This document shows positions 51,279-63,900 of a stretch of DNA of 64,000 nucleotides, piece after piece. The stretch lies in NCBI GenBank assembly GCA_008828725.1, contig MEHQ01004020.1, positions 952,593 through 1,016,592 on the forward strand. Reading direction: 5' to 3'. The position numbers and the translations under genes were made by a program. The stretch's first letter is position 1. Every line of letters begins with the position of its first letter. Under the pieces are notes generated by a model that saw only the letters and a program-made list of their open reading frames with translations, had not been told where the DNA came from and did no database searches. Source of the DNA: Saccharina japonica. Its lineage: Eukaryota; Sar; Phaeophyceae; Laminariales; Laminariaceae.

Positions 51279-51368
51279 AGAACAATGAAGACAATGAGGA
51301 CAGTGATAATAACGAGGATAATGAGAACAATGAGGACAATGAGAACAATGAGGACCATGAAGACAACG
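51279..51368. repeat. Minisatellite of ACAATGAGG units
   Basis: Nine-base units such as ACAATGAGG, ATAATGAGA and ACAATGAAG recur about ten times. One plus frame gives an Asn/Glu/Asp run, but no start or coding neighbourhood supports a gene. Confidence 0.75.
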
Positions 51369-51455
51369 TTTAGGATGATGAGACACCTCTCACTCTGTCG
51401 TACCATGTCATGGCCCTCATTCCATGCACGCCTAAACAATTGCGGGAATAAACCG

Positions 51456-51735
51456 GACGCGTGCTACCGTAGAGGTACAGTGTAGCACGTTTTTTAGCTG
51501 AAACTGTTTCTGAATGACAAGCCTCCTAAACCTTTCTGTTGAACCCTTCTGATGCAACTCGTCCGAATGTTGCCCTTGTGTTACAATGTTTTCCGTTGAA
51601 TACATACATTATATTGTTCATTGGGTATACGAGTACGATAACTTCAATTTTCCTCCGAAGCCAGTTTTCGGGTGACTTACCGTAATAAAAGTGCAGAGCT
51701 CCTCAAGTAAATAGCCTCACAAAACACATGATGCA
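51456..51735 (+). mobile_element. MITE family 1, copy 7
   Basis: The left end GACGCGTGCTACCGTAGAGG is intact. The interior shows the usual landmarks (ATTGGGTATACGAGTACG, AGAGCTCCTCAAGT). The right terminus is degraded near GCCTCACAAAACACATGATG, so the end coordinate is approximate. It lies outside both P450 genes. Confidence 0.65.
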
Positions 51736-51749
51736 TCATCATAAATTAT

Positions 51750-52980
51750 CCAGTCAACCCACGTGACGCGTCCAGCGACAGGTGCGTGCCAAAAGGTTTC
51801 TCGCTCATAACATCGGGGAGCATCCGGACACTTCCGCTGTTATGTGCGCCCTTCAGACTACTGCCCAACTTCGCTTGCTCCATCGCAGATAGCTCCGCCC
51901 GTTCCATGCTCCGCTCATGCAGTTATTCGATCTTGGCCTGAAAATGAACTTTCGGCGGCGGCTCGGTATACGACCCCACCGGTGCTGTAGCAATGTATTC
52001 AACGATACTCCCCATATTCTGTTTTGCGTCGCTTTCGAGCGATTCCCACGTATACGTTGCAAACCATGCAGCAATACTGTACCGCCACGCGTAATTTGCA
52101 GATACAGGGCAGTTTCCCACCCCTCTAACTTATCACTGCCGAACCTACCCACCCTACTTGGAATTCCACGTCTGCTGTCCCCGTAAAATTGCGATTATGT
52201 TCTTAAGAATTTGGCCCCCCAACCACGCCCCAACCTATAATTACGCGAGGGCCAAGCCACCTCCATTTACTATCGTCGACGATCGTACTCTATGGATTCC
52301 TTTCTGTCTAACCGAGCTTGTCGACTTGTCGGACGCCGACATCATCAACGTCTCACGTACACCGACACCATCAAGGTGTCATGTTCACCAGCACAACTCG
52401 GGTGGTACCTGCCTATCTTCCACAAGTCAGATAAACCGTTGGTGTCCTACCAGACGTACGTAAGCCCGACCGTCAGTCATACACACCTGGTGCAGTACAT
52501 TTCCCTCAACCCAGCTTCGCCCCAAACAAACACATCCATTATGATAGTTGACTAGGGCGGTAAAATGACAACATGTAGCCTGTTCAGGGCGCGTCCAAGC
52601 GTTTTAGTTGCTAGCCTGTACAGCCTCGGTTGCGTTGCTACTGAGGGTGACCACATGTGACGGATAAGGTCCAACTGTGTGTCAGGGAAGGAAGGCACCC
52701 TGGCCGGATCAGTGCGCTTGAAAGCGGGAAGACTCGAAAGTGCCAATTCCATTCGTTCAGCTTGGAACTGTGTCCTGCACCAGATAGGCACTGCATAATG
52801 GGTTCAAGAGACAGTCCGCAGCGACTGTACTAGCGGTTAAGGCTCTACACGTTTCGCCTTGTTGCGTACCGGGCCGTTCTTTATTGTCGTGCTCGTGAAC
52901 TTTCGTTAAATACGAGGTGAACTTCTCTCTCTCACGTTTCCATCGCATCAAAAGAGCTACAATAGTTTGTACCTTCATAC
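51750..52980 (-). pseudogene. Decayed minus-strand coding region, family unknown
   Basis: Protein-like pieces occur in changing frames on the minus strand. About 52960-52800: TIVALLMRWKREREKFTSYL and on. 52770-52560: AERMELALSSLPAFKRTDPA and on. 52120-51780: WESLESDAKQNMGSIVEYIA, later ERAELSAMEQAKLGSS. Stops lie between them, notably at 52160-52540. The pattern suggests an old mobile-element or host pseudogene. No catalytic motif was recognised. Confidence 0.35.
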
Positions 52981-55900
52981 ACTGTTCAACGGCCGGAGTC
53001 GTCTGCGGCGGTCCGTGTGCCGCCCGTTCTGCGTTGCACGTTCATCTCACAAACGATACACATAAGTATTGCCATCATATGAGGCGAACAAACTCTGCGC
53101 TAACGAGGACAGAACAAAACTGCGAGAGCAAGTAGGGGAAGGGAGGGAAAGGGTGAGGAAGAGCGATGTCGAGATCACCTGGAAGGGGGACGTCCACGTT
53201 ACTGGCGTGCCGAGGTTTCGGGGCTGCAATTGTGCCACGTACGCGGAATCCTTGGCAGATGTGAGCCTCACTACGGCGTGCGCGTTGTCCATTTGATTGA
53301 AGAATTACTCTTGAAGAGCTTAGTTAAGCACACAACGTGCCAAGAACGAACGGCCAACGACGAGTAGTGGCGGCCAATAATTCCTCGCTGTTTGGAACCA
53401 ACGTGTAAATAGATATGTGTGTACTTCTGTTCGTCCATGGTAGTCTCGTCCCAAGCTCCCGTACGTACCTTCCGAAGCAGATCAGAGTCACACCCGTACC
53501 ACCAGTAAAATATAGCAACTGCAGTGAAGAAAAGGAGGGCAGTGTACACATGCATCCGCTTGAAAATCCACGATGGACACACAATCGTCACGTGCAGGGC
53601 CTTCGACGTTTGCGATTTTCACCGTAGAGCTCAATGGACGTGCGTCGTTAATCCATCTATGTGATCGTATGGTATACCTGATGGCGTTGCTTTAGACAGT
53701 CCCCTGTACCACACAGCACACGTAAGCACTTCAGTCCGTGTTACCCAAATAGAACAGCGTGAGCTGTGCTCCGCAGAAATGACGAAATAAATAACCCCTA
53801 AGCGAAGCTGTCTGTCGATTAACAGCGGTCTCGGACAGGAGGCCCAGAGGGGGGAGAAGGTTGGAGTCTATTGTACCTTGACCTTGGTGGGCGGAGCACT
53901 CGTGTCACATCTACTGGAGTGACGAACCAAAACATACACGGGACTTAAGACCTTCGGTATACGGTCTAGCCTAAACTCTGGAACAAAGCGCTTCCGGTAG
54001 TCTTCGACCTCGTTTGGCTTGGGGCCCCACCGCTTGTTGAACCGCAGGGCTTAATCTTTCATTCTAAACAACAAATACTACTCGTGTGACAGCTCATCAT
54101 TGTGCTGGTATGTTCTCCGAACAATCTCCTAAAACACCTTACGTCCGAGACGGCGAACCGATAGTCTACGTACTGACTACGGTTGTGGTAGAGCTATCTT
54201 CAACAGAGATGAATAAGCTCGTCTACAGATGGGGTGGTGTGTTCTTCGCCTAACACTGCCGTAACGCGTATATCCGCCACACTACAACCGTTACAATTTC
54301 GTCTTGATCGAACTCTGACCAACCCGGGGGAGTGCGTTGACTCCGGCCATCACAAACCTTAACGGCAGCTTCGCCATCGCTATATCGGCTATATAAATAT
54401 AGTACCGGAAAATGACATGACATGCGTCTTCCAGTATACAGCATATGAATGGCTAGGTGGGCGGAAAAAAGTTATCTCTGCAGTCGGGTGCCGGGAGCAT
54501 GGGTGATATTGACTTCTCCGAAAAAACTCAACATCCCGGGATGCAGCTATCAGTACGTCTTGCACTAGCCGGAAGCACCACCAGTATCTTACACTTTTGT
54601 TTCTTCGTATCATGGTCTGCGTTTGTCATGTTCTCGCTTTGACCTCGCTTTGACTTCGCTTCGACCATAGTTGGGCATTCGGGCGGCAAGATCGTGCAGT
54701 ATGACCGTTAAAGCATCATTGGCAGCCTACATCTCACGTTTCGAATCCCCAAGTGGGTTACGACGGCTGACTTTGTATATTTTCTGCGAGTATGTGCGAC
54801 ACAGTTGCGGGTACTGTAACCAGTGTGCTGACGGAAAATATGACAGGGCTCACGAGTTGAACGGTCTGCTGAAGAAGCATACCAAGGTATTGTAGCAAAT
54901 ACCTGGGCGGATGGAGGTGTCTCGAACCTCCAAGCTGGATATTGCCGCGGAAATACGTATAGTCTACCTATCCTCCCGGATGTGCAGTAGTACCAATCTA
55001 TGTCAATAGCGGGGCTGTCATTCGCAGGGACGCCTGGACTATGGAGACATGTTCGTTGGCCTAGTGCCCTGTTTACAGCAGCCTTGCGTATTATCAGTGA
55101 AACAACCGTGTAGATGCCTTGCACCGGCCCAAACCGCATTATCACGTACAGGAACCCTTTGCACAAAGGGCCACCACGGACAATCCATGGGTCGGATACG
55201 ACAAGACTTACGTTTCCACCCATTGTGACCTCAATTATACGCACCCCCACCACTCCTTGCGGACGACTGTGTGGCCGATTTCCCGTAAGATGACCTTGCA
55301 GAGCCCCCAATGAAGCGTGTAACGGGCCAACGCGCGCTACGTACAAACGGCGAAAACGTCCCAGGAGCAGGTCACCTGCGTCGAAGCCGCCAACCTTGAA
55401 ACTGTGATTGTATCACCGGAGATCGTTGCCTCCACACTATATGAAAACATGCTGTAGTGCAACGGTAATCAGCAGCATCGCTGTGCCTCATCCCCATCAT
55501 GTGTTATCTTTGTTTCGGAATCTGGGCGGTCGTCGAGCGGCTACCCATACTTTACTATGTTCTAAGTGCAATATGTGAGAGGGAAACTGCCTCTATAGAG
55601 CACGATGAACCATGCCAGGAGGTAGTGACAAGCAGTGTGGCGGTCTTGTGTATGCTGTTGTCGTCGGTTCACTATACGAGTACTGTTGTTGTGCAGTATG
55701 AAAACGAAATAAAATTGATCTTCAAAGACTCACTATTCGAATTTTGTTTTTCTGCTGGCCGACTGTTGAGTAGAAAAGTCAATTCCCGGAAAATGTTAGC
55801 CACCAAGCCACTGCGCAACGAAACTACAGTAGAGCGTACGTGTTTATGTTTGCATTGCTGTGCTTGCATGTGTTGGCGCACGATTGCCGATGCACGAGAG

Positions 55901-56049
55901 TCGCGGTGGTCGTGAGTGACCGAGTGTTGGAAGCTGAAAAATAAGCTCCGGCACCAGCGTGATCCCTCTTGAGAAACGTAACAAACTGAGAAAGATCCCC
56001 CGGCAATCAGCGGCATCCACTGTTGTCGGGAAGCCGTATGGCCGGCATT
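52981..56049. other. Region without a supported gene
   Basis: Open frames occur on both strands, the longest 212 codons at 55346-54708 on the minus strand. At 53069-53296 both strands have open frames ending at possible donors. 53591-53460 (minus) has a hydrophobic run (TALLFFTAVAIFYWWYG) followed by LLRK and a GTACGT donor, which could be a membrane-anchor exon. Nothing is strong enough to call. Confidence 0.3.
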
Positions 56050-58450
56050 CGCCGGACCAGAGCCTGTGAGATGTCGTGGAACTGGCATGGGATGCGATGA
56101 CACTTCCATGGCAAGGCGGTGACATCCTCATGGCTTCATTGCACTGACAAGGGACTATCAAAGCTCGTTGTGACTGTCATGAGGCTGCGACGGGACTGTC
56201 ACGGTGGTGATGAGGCTGCCATGGGTTCATGCCGCCATCTTGGGACTGGCATGGGATACAGTTGGACTGTTATGGGACTGCCATGGCGTCATGAGTCTAA
56301 CATTAAACTGCCGTAGCTTCATGGGACCATCATGGGATACGATGGAATTAATTCGGAGGCCATCCGACTGCCATGGGACTACCATGGGTTTATGGGACAG
56401 CGATTTGACCGACTTGGGACTGCCTAGGTTCATGCCATACCATGGCGTTCACATAACAAGGCTAACGGGCTACCATGTGACTCGTATGGAAAGCCATAAC
56501 TAACGTGGGACAGTCGCGGAATATCATGGCCCTGTCATTACTTCTTAGCACCACCATGGCTTTACACAGCTTCCTTGGAACCGCGATGGGACTGTTATGG
56601 GCTTCCATGGGACATCTATAGCCCATGGCATCGCAATTGCACTGCAAGCAGTTGCATTTGAACTGCAATGGACATAGAGATTCATAATTGGGTTGTCCTA
56701 TTGCTTTATGGGCCTGTCATATAATGCAATGGGATGTCATGGGGTGTCATGGGACGGCCATGGCTGAGAATCACTGTCGTGAGATTGTCATAGGACTGCG
56801 ATGAGAAAGCAACGAGAGTCTGTGGCACTGCCATGCCTTTGTGGCGCTGCCATGGGGCTGCCGTAGGTTGCCATGGAGTTGCTATGGAATGCGATGGAGC
56901 TTCAATGGTCCTTGTCACAGCCATAGCACTGCGATAGCTTCACGCGATTGGTATGGCAAGCCATGGCGTGCCATGAGATGGGCATGTGACTCTCATGTCT
57001 TGATCGACCCGCAAGGGGACTGCCATGAGACGGTCATAGGGCTCCCATGGAACTGCCATGAGAGACAATGGGACCAGCATGCCTTCATGGCATTGACATG
57101 GGACTTCCGTGGAACTTCATGGGACTGCAATAGAATTCAAAGCAAACGCCACGGCTCCATGGGACTGATTTAAGACTGTCGTTGCTTCATTTGACTGCCA
57201 TTGGACGCTATGGGGTGCATTGGAATGTCATGAGACCCCATTGGATTCATCGACATGCCACGGGGCTGTCATCGCCATGTAAAACGAACATGGGGACTGC
57301 CATGGAACTACCGGGGAATGCTTTGCGATGGGGGTTCCATGGGATTTCACGATATTCCGTGGCTTGGTGGCACTGCAGTGAGTCTGGGAGCATATTCTGT
57401 GGAACTGACATGGCTTCATGGTACATATTTGGGACTGCCATGGGCTGCCATGGGCTGTGATGGGACTATCAGGTCAAGACCATTGGACTCGTTTGGACTG
57501 GCCTGTGACTGCCATGGCACTACCACGCTAAAATGAACCCGGCACGATACGCCATAGAACTGCCATGGGACTGCTATGCGACTGCCTTGAGACCACCATC
57601 GAATTGCAATAGGACGCGAATGGGACTGCCACGATTTCATGGCACTGCCAACACTGTATGGCACCTTCGTTCGGCGCCAGTCGGCTGCTAAGGCATGTAT
57701 TGACTGTTCTTGGACTGTTATGGTACTGCGAGGGGACTGATATTGGACTACCATGGCTGCATGGTACGCAAAGGGGTAAATAGGGACACCACACCAGCCA
57801 TGGGACTGTCATGGTGCTGCGACGAGATTTTATTATACTACCATGGATTCATTGAAACACCGTGGGGCTGTACTTGGACTGCCACAGGACACAGAGCTGC
57901 CATGTGACTACTGTATGACTGCCATGATATACCATGGCTAATAATTCGGCTGCCATGGCACCCCCATGGGGTTGAGACATGACTTCGTGGGACTGTCATT
58001 ATGATGCCGCGAGACGCAATGTCTTCATCTCACTACCATAAGACAGTCATAAACTTTCATAAGGTTGTCATGGGGCTTTCATGAAACTGTCGATGGGACG
58101 CCATGGGACTGCGATGGGAGTGCCATGCGGTACCATGGAGCTATCGTGGCGCTGCTATTAGTCCATGATTCCACCACGGGGATGCCACGGAACGTTCAAG
58201 ACGATGTCGGGATAATTTCATGGAACCCTGGCACTATATTAGGATATCATGGAACTGCCATAGGATCGCCATGGGGCTGCAAGGGGACTGCCGTTGGGCT
58301 GCTATGGGACTATCATTGGACATCCATCGGAAGGCATGGGCTGCCATGGCTTTATGACACTGTCATGGAAGCCCCGTGACGCTTTCACGGAAGTTCTGTG
58401 ACGGATTTTATTGTATTTTCATCACAGTCGGTTTCATGAGAATGGCGTGA
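56050..58450. repeat. 2.4-kb degenerate short-period array built on CATGG
   Basis: Throughout this stretch variants of GGGACTGCCATGG, GGGACTGTCATGG and CATGGCTTCATGGG follow each other with a period of roughly 11-13 bp, with drift and small insertions. CCATGG is palindromic, so both strands look alike. Open frames such as 56841-57173 encode only repeats of GLPW/DCHG type and are by-products. No terminal structure was found. Confidence 0.8.
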
Positions 58451-58595
58451 CAGTGGCTTGATGCAACGGAGTTCTCATTGAGTAGGTATATAGTAAAATG
58501 GCAAGGACCCGTGGGATGTCATGACCGCCCCGTAGCAGTCCCCTTACAGTATCATGTCAGTCCGATGAAGCCGTAACTTCGCTCTGCTCCTACAG

Positions 58596-59540
58596 TGTTT
58601 TAACCGATGCGGGCAAGCGTCAGTAATTGTGTGGTCATATTCTGAAGTGGCCGTCGGGCTCAAGTTGGTATATTCCTGGCTTGAATACTGTCGCGACCTA
58701 GCTACGCACTGCTTCTACGTCTACCTTATTGTGTAGCTCTTAGGAATAATGTTTTTCGAACAAATTGGAATGCTTGTTGGTGTCAATGATTACGCCACAA
58801 GTGGCACCGTAGCGAGCCTTTGCCGTGGCAGTGGCAGTGGCAGCGACAGTGACAGGGACAGTGACAGTGACAAGGGATTGCTGACGCGTGCCAAGTTAGG
58901 GGCGCATTTTTTTCGTCAAATGATTTGTGACTACTATCAAACCGTATCGGACATCGTTAATAAAGTTCCGAAATAATAATTCCAATACCACCCACGACAG
59001 GCTGAGGTTATAGAGCAAAACGTACCACTTTGTGGCTCGTTCGTCATCTTATCAGCAACATAATGCCAACAAAAATGTGTGTACCCCCCGTATGGAGACC
59101 AACGTAGGCCCACTATGTTCCCAATATTGGAAAATCCAACAGAAAGGGGTGTCTCTCCGTTATCTGACCCCTGAGACAGTGCCAGTCATAATACGCCATC
59201 ATCTTGTCGCCTCTTTTTCTTGTTTCGCGAATATATTCGATAAGACATGCCCTGACGCTATATACCAGAACGATACGTACCATACGTAAATATGACGTAC
59301 ACCGGGTACTGTATATGAGAACGACACGCATAATATTTTGAATACATACGACTACTACTGTATGTTGTTTTGGCCATAATAGGTGCTGCTGTTGCACAGC
59401 CTTTCAAGTTTATCTTTGGGTGGTGATCTAGAAGTCGGCAAGAAAAAGGACCCACGAAGCGGTACTATAACGCTTGGTCAAACGTCCATGTTTTTATCAA
59501 AATCTGTTTTTGTGCGGGAGATATGTTTGTGGTATGCGGT
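58596..59540 (+). repeat. Dispersed repeat part B, copy 2 (interrupted)
   Basis: Similar to 9610-10080 up to the word AGGCTGAGGTT near 59009. It resumes at AACGTCCATGTTTTTATCAA near 59483, through GCGGGAGATAT. The gap is filled by a TIR element at 59022-59465. A short run of GTGGCAGTGGCAGCGACAGT near 58830-58870 is a local microsatellite expansion absent from copy 1. Confidence 0.7.
59022..59465. mobile_element. MITE family 2 (444 bp) inserted in the dispersed repeat
   Basis: The left end reads GTACCACTTTGTGGCTC. The right end, reverse complemented, reads GTACCGCTTCGTGGGTC, so the 17-bp inverted repeats match at 14 positions. The related copy at 9610-10080 lacks this segment, which gives an empty-site comparison. 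No transposase frame is seen. The target duplication is unclear. Confidence 0.65.
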
Positions 59541-59904
59541 CGTTCGATACTAGTGTCCGAATATCTGCGGGTTTCATATCGTACTGGTCTACGGAGCTTG
59601 GGGTCTAATATTGGGTGGCGAGGCATATAATCTGAGAAGATGCGTGGATGCCGGATGCTGCTCCCTACGGGGGCAGTCGATGATGATAGTACGATACAAT
59701 CCGGACTTTGATGATGCTATACTGTCCGTATATGTATGTGAGCGTGGAGCGTGACGGAACGGTACGACTCACTTCTGTGTGGTGTTTATGGTGGGGCCTT
59801 TGACGACAGGTACTGGTCTACTTGTGTGTATTTGGTATTTGGTATTTGGTGTATTCTATCTTCTCTCCTCGCCTACGGCCACGCGGTAGGCCGCGCGGAT
59901 AACC

Positions 59905-60598
59905 TTGATCACGCCCGACAGTAGTGTACACGAACTCGATATCGATGTGTGTCCAGCGCTGGAGCTACTGGAGGGATACTGCATGTCAGAGGAGAGAGGG
60001 CTGATTCGGCGGCAGGTTGATACTGCAGAGAACGAGCGGATTCGACGACCGGTCGAGGAACTGAGGGCGCAGCTGGCCGTGGCGAACGCTGCTGCAGAAA
60101 CGGCAAATGAGGTTTTGGGTGCAGTCTGGAAGGAGTTTCATGCCCATAGAGGAGCCAGGAAATCGTTGGAGGCGAAGGCGGTGCGCCAGGATCATTTCGT
60201 TCTTACTTGAATTGATTTGGAGAGTAGGCTGGAGCAGGCGCATGGAGCAATGAGAGGTGGTCCTTCGCACTGAACACGACGCTTTCTGGACCGTGCTGGA
60301 TGGTGTACCATTCGCGGAACGCGGAGCAGGCTTTCTAAGGATAGATGCAGAGCATGCGCCGAAAGCAGCCAAAGTGGCCGAGCTAGCAGGGGCGCAAGAA
60401 CCCAAAGTCGGGCCCGTCTTCTTTGTCGAGAAGTTCGAGAAGGCAGCAGGAAGGGTCGGGCTCAGATACGAAGACATTATGGAAGTGGAGATGCTTCGTG
60501 CTGCTTGGAGGCGTCTGTACAGCAGCAGCACGAGGCTGAGGAGAAGGAGCTCGGTTTTGCTGAGACTGAGGTAGTGGAGCTTGGTGTTGTTAGCCTGA
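59905..60598 (+). pseudogene. Frameshifted coiled-coil protein remnant
   Basis: Three plus-strand segments look coding but lie in different frames. First, about 59905-60210: RRQVDTAENERIRRPVEELR, then ELRAQLAVANAAAETANEVL. Second, 60257-60480: VLRTEHDAFWTVLDGVPFAE and a Lys/Glu-rich stretch. Third, about 60510-60598: QQQHEAEEKELGFAETEVVE. A TGA ends the first. Heptad-like Leu/Ala/Glu patterns suggest a coiled coil. At least one stop and two shifts are needed to read through, unless introns were missed. No family is recognised. Confidence 0.45.
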
Positions 60599-60724
60599 TG
60601 TGTAGGAGCTCAGTGGTGCTGGTGTAACGCCCCCGCCGCCTTCGTCGTTGGTGAAGCCGCAGCAGCTACGTGAGCATGGCGAGGTGGAGCTTTGCGGTGC
60701 TGGAGCTGTGTCTACGGCCTGCAC

Positions 60725-60990
60725 AATAGTAGCAGTCACGAACGCCCAAGTTGTCCCAGCCACATGACGACGCTTCTAGTGCCGACCATAGTTCATTTGG
60801 TCATAATGTAACGGCTGGCGGTCCGCGCAAACATCTTCGATACAGTGTCATGTACTGCCCTTCAGAGATCTGCGTTTCTGACGCCGATCGAGGTTGCGAG
60901 CGCATGACATGTCCAGCAGTGTTGGAGTTGGTAGTTGTTGATTGGTTTCTAAATATGTACTTCGAAGTACACCCATTTGGGACGGGAAGG
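60725..60990 (-). repeat. Dispersed repeat part A, copy 2 (inverted)
   Basis: Reverse complement of about 9340-9600. Shared words on the plus strand here include GAACGCCCAAGTTGTCCCAG, CTGCCCTTCAGAGATCTGCG and GCCGATCGAGGTTGCGAGCG. Its orientation relative to part B differs from that at 9.3-10.1 kb, so the unit was rearranged. Confidence 0.6.
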
Positions 60991-63900
60991 CGTCGTGGTG
61001 GCTCAAGACAGCAGTAACACATAACTCTTTCTTGTGTTATTATTATTGACCTGTCGAGAGACTCGGCCCAAACATCGAGTGGCATCGAGCGGCTCATATA
61101 ATATCCCGATGTCCCATATCTGACGATATAATCCCTATAAAGCATTTGGAACTCCTACTATACGATGGATCTTATGTGCTGTATTACTCAGGACAGTCAA
61201 CATCCCCCCTGCTCATTATACATGACCATACAAAATTCCCCCCTGCTCGGTGCATAACAAGGCACGACATTGTAGGGTCGATACACAGCAAAATAAGAAT
61301 GAACTCATATCAGACTCGGAAACTCAAACCCAATCTGCAACTCGAAAATCATATTTTCAAAAAAAAGACTCACACAATCTCAAATCCAAAACATATCAAT
61401 ATCAAGAGGAAGCTCATACTGAAGACGAGTAAAAGCATCTCCCTCAACCCCAGCCAAAACAATGCAACCATGGAAAATATTATAGTAGGTAGTCACACCA
61501 AACCAATAATTACTAAGAAAAAGGTATAATGCCAGAGATCGTAGGGAACCCCGCTCCCCCGGGAAAAAGTCTCCTTTCATCCCCTACTCCCGCCACAGAT
61601 TCAGAGATCGCGACGGTAATGCGAGATAGCATACATACGTCTCCCATAGAATTAACCTGGCGCTCAAACCACAGTACCCGAAATAATGGTCGCTCGTGCC
61701 GGAAACATCGAACACTCTCGAAATTCATGGTCAGGAATAACGGCACTGTTCTCATAATTAGATAAAGGAAACGGTATTATTCTTCGGATTCAAACCGCAC
61801 ATACGCATACACTGCTGTGCGCTCACGCAACAACCAGCACTGAGTATGTTCCCCATTCAGAAATCAACGTAAACCTCCTTGAGTATTGCCGATTATTTCG
61901 ATATACTAGTATCCAGCATGGGGCCTAGCTGAACCAGGAAAAATGAAACTCCATACTGTACTAACGTAACCGCAGAAACTACATCCACGCGTATTCTACA
62001 TTACGTCAAGTATGCAGACCCAATGTCGCTCGATCGAACGCGTAACAAACGCAAAGAAGGGCAGAATACGACTTAAAGCTCAAAACCAAGAGCATTTAAT
62101 CTGGACCGAACGCGCCCTCTAATGTAGTTTAGAGTCACCTCAGTCGTGGTCGTTTTGCCGTAGACTTAGATTATTTCGTATCTAAAACAGCCGCACGCTC
62201 CACGCGATACACACCAAGCAAATCGGTCAGCAAACCCTCCAACAATTGGATCGTTCGTAAGAATCAGGCAATCGCATTTCATTCAAAAACCTGAACCTTC
62301 CCACAGTCCCAACAATGCCCCAAATACTACCTACTGCTGGTGTTGCCTCCGCTGCGGCTGCCTCCCCTTCCGGCCTCATGGCTTCGCCACAGCTCGGGTC
62401 ATCCAACTAACCCTCCAGGGTGAAGTCAGGAGTCGCCTCGACAGCATATTGACTCGACTCAAAGAGTAGGGGACAGGTCGTGCGGGCTAGACATCAGAGT
62501 GGCCACGAGTATTTTGCTCGTTTCATGCATTCATTGTCACCTTGCAAATCTCTCTTTTTACAGCAACGTAATGCTCTCAAATGCCACTGCATAATGGTCA
62601 CTTCACGACGACAACATACCTATGATAACACATGACACATCATACCACGTCGCATCCATGAATGACCGATCACTATATATTGCTGTAAGTACGGGTAGAA
62701 TTTCACCCAATCCTCCTGTTAAAACCTGGTGAACATATATAGCAGTACCGTGAAAAGAGTGTTTTCAGCTCATTCTTATAACTCCATCACCAACAGCAGT
62801 ATATATCAGGGAAACGGACACTGGACGAAGGATTTTGTTACACTGCAGCCCAGATATGTACGGCGTAGTATCGTACTCAACTCTCTGCATGCCCTTGTAC
62901 TCACAGCACTGGCTGTACTACTATCGATGTGTTTCTCGTGGTACTCGAATCAAATATTACTGCGTGTCTCCCCTTATGAAATATCTCCTCTGTGTGGTAC
63001 AGCACTACTGATGATATATCATACGATGTGCGGAACATTTAACTCAACATTCCAAATTTCCTTTCATTTTGAGTATCAGTATTGCATGCTCATAATGTAC
63101 TTTTCGCACATACCACAAACCACAACATGTACTCCTTTTACCAACCATGAGGACCATATCTGTACGAGAATGCTGTGGTTGTGCACCTCTCATCACGTAT
63201 TTTTTTCTCGTGCGCAGGTAGGTACGACCTAAGAACCAGCCTACCGGCAACACGTTGCACATATTATACGAGAACATACAGCACAGCAGTATTTGATTTT
63301 CGCCAACTTTCCTATCACAATTACTACTACCAGTCTCTACGTACCAAACCAAGTCCTTGGGGAGGCACAGGGAGGGAGGGACGGAAGGAGGGAAGCGAGA
63401 CATTGATTTCTACTGCTGTAGGTTCGATTTCCACGTCTACTCGTACTCGCATCAATGCCCAGCCAGGGCGCTCGACCACGTAACCACAAAACAGACATAC
63501 ATCATACGCCTACTAGACAGCTCTCTGTCGGCTTCATCTGTGTCTCATCCCTCCATTCCACTCTCCAAATCTCCAAACATGCTCCATTCTCAATCTTAGG
63601 GGTATTCCTCATTGTTAAATCATTATAAATTAAGTCAAGAACGGAAACCTCAGCAAGAAATCAACAAAATCATACGTGCCTGGTGGGGACGTGAAACCCT
63701 TGCTGACGGTGTGGTGTTATTTTATCCTATACCCCCTCTCGCTTCGGGCAGCGCTTCCTCTTGCACCCGTGCTCTGCCTCCCAACCGATGATGCAAACTC
63801 CACCGCCAGCCCCCACCGTCGCTCTCTCCATTTCCTCCTTCCTCGGGGGCAATGTCCCCCCCGCCTTCCAAGTATCCTCCCCTCCGCCGGCCCCTCGTGC

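Larger units (their letters stand above)
45748..51455. other. Upstream region of P450 gene B and beyond
   Basis: The first few hundred bases should hold the gene B promoter (see the GTCGACC cluster). TATAAAAC-like sequence on the minus strand near 46460 is too far for a simple core promoter. The rest contains the SINE, the CTA tract and the CAGTGCGG cluster. No gene is supported. Confidence 0.4.

Noticed and set aside
54708..55346. 212-codon minus-strand open frame, the longest outside the P450 genes
   Set aside because: No recognisable domain or splice context and no clear neighbour; kept only as a note because length alone is weak in this genome.
56841..57536. Plus-strand frames rich in Trp, Cys and His
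   Set aside because: They are translations of the CATGG array and repeat the same short peptide.
62729..63232. 167-codon plus-strand frame with hydrophobic segments
   Set aside because: It starts at GTG, is AT-rich and has no supporting splice or homology signal.
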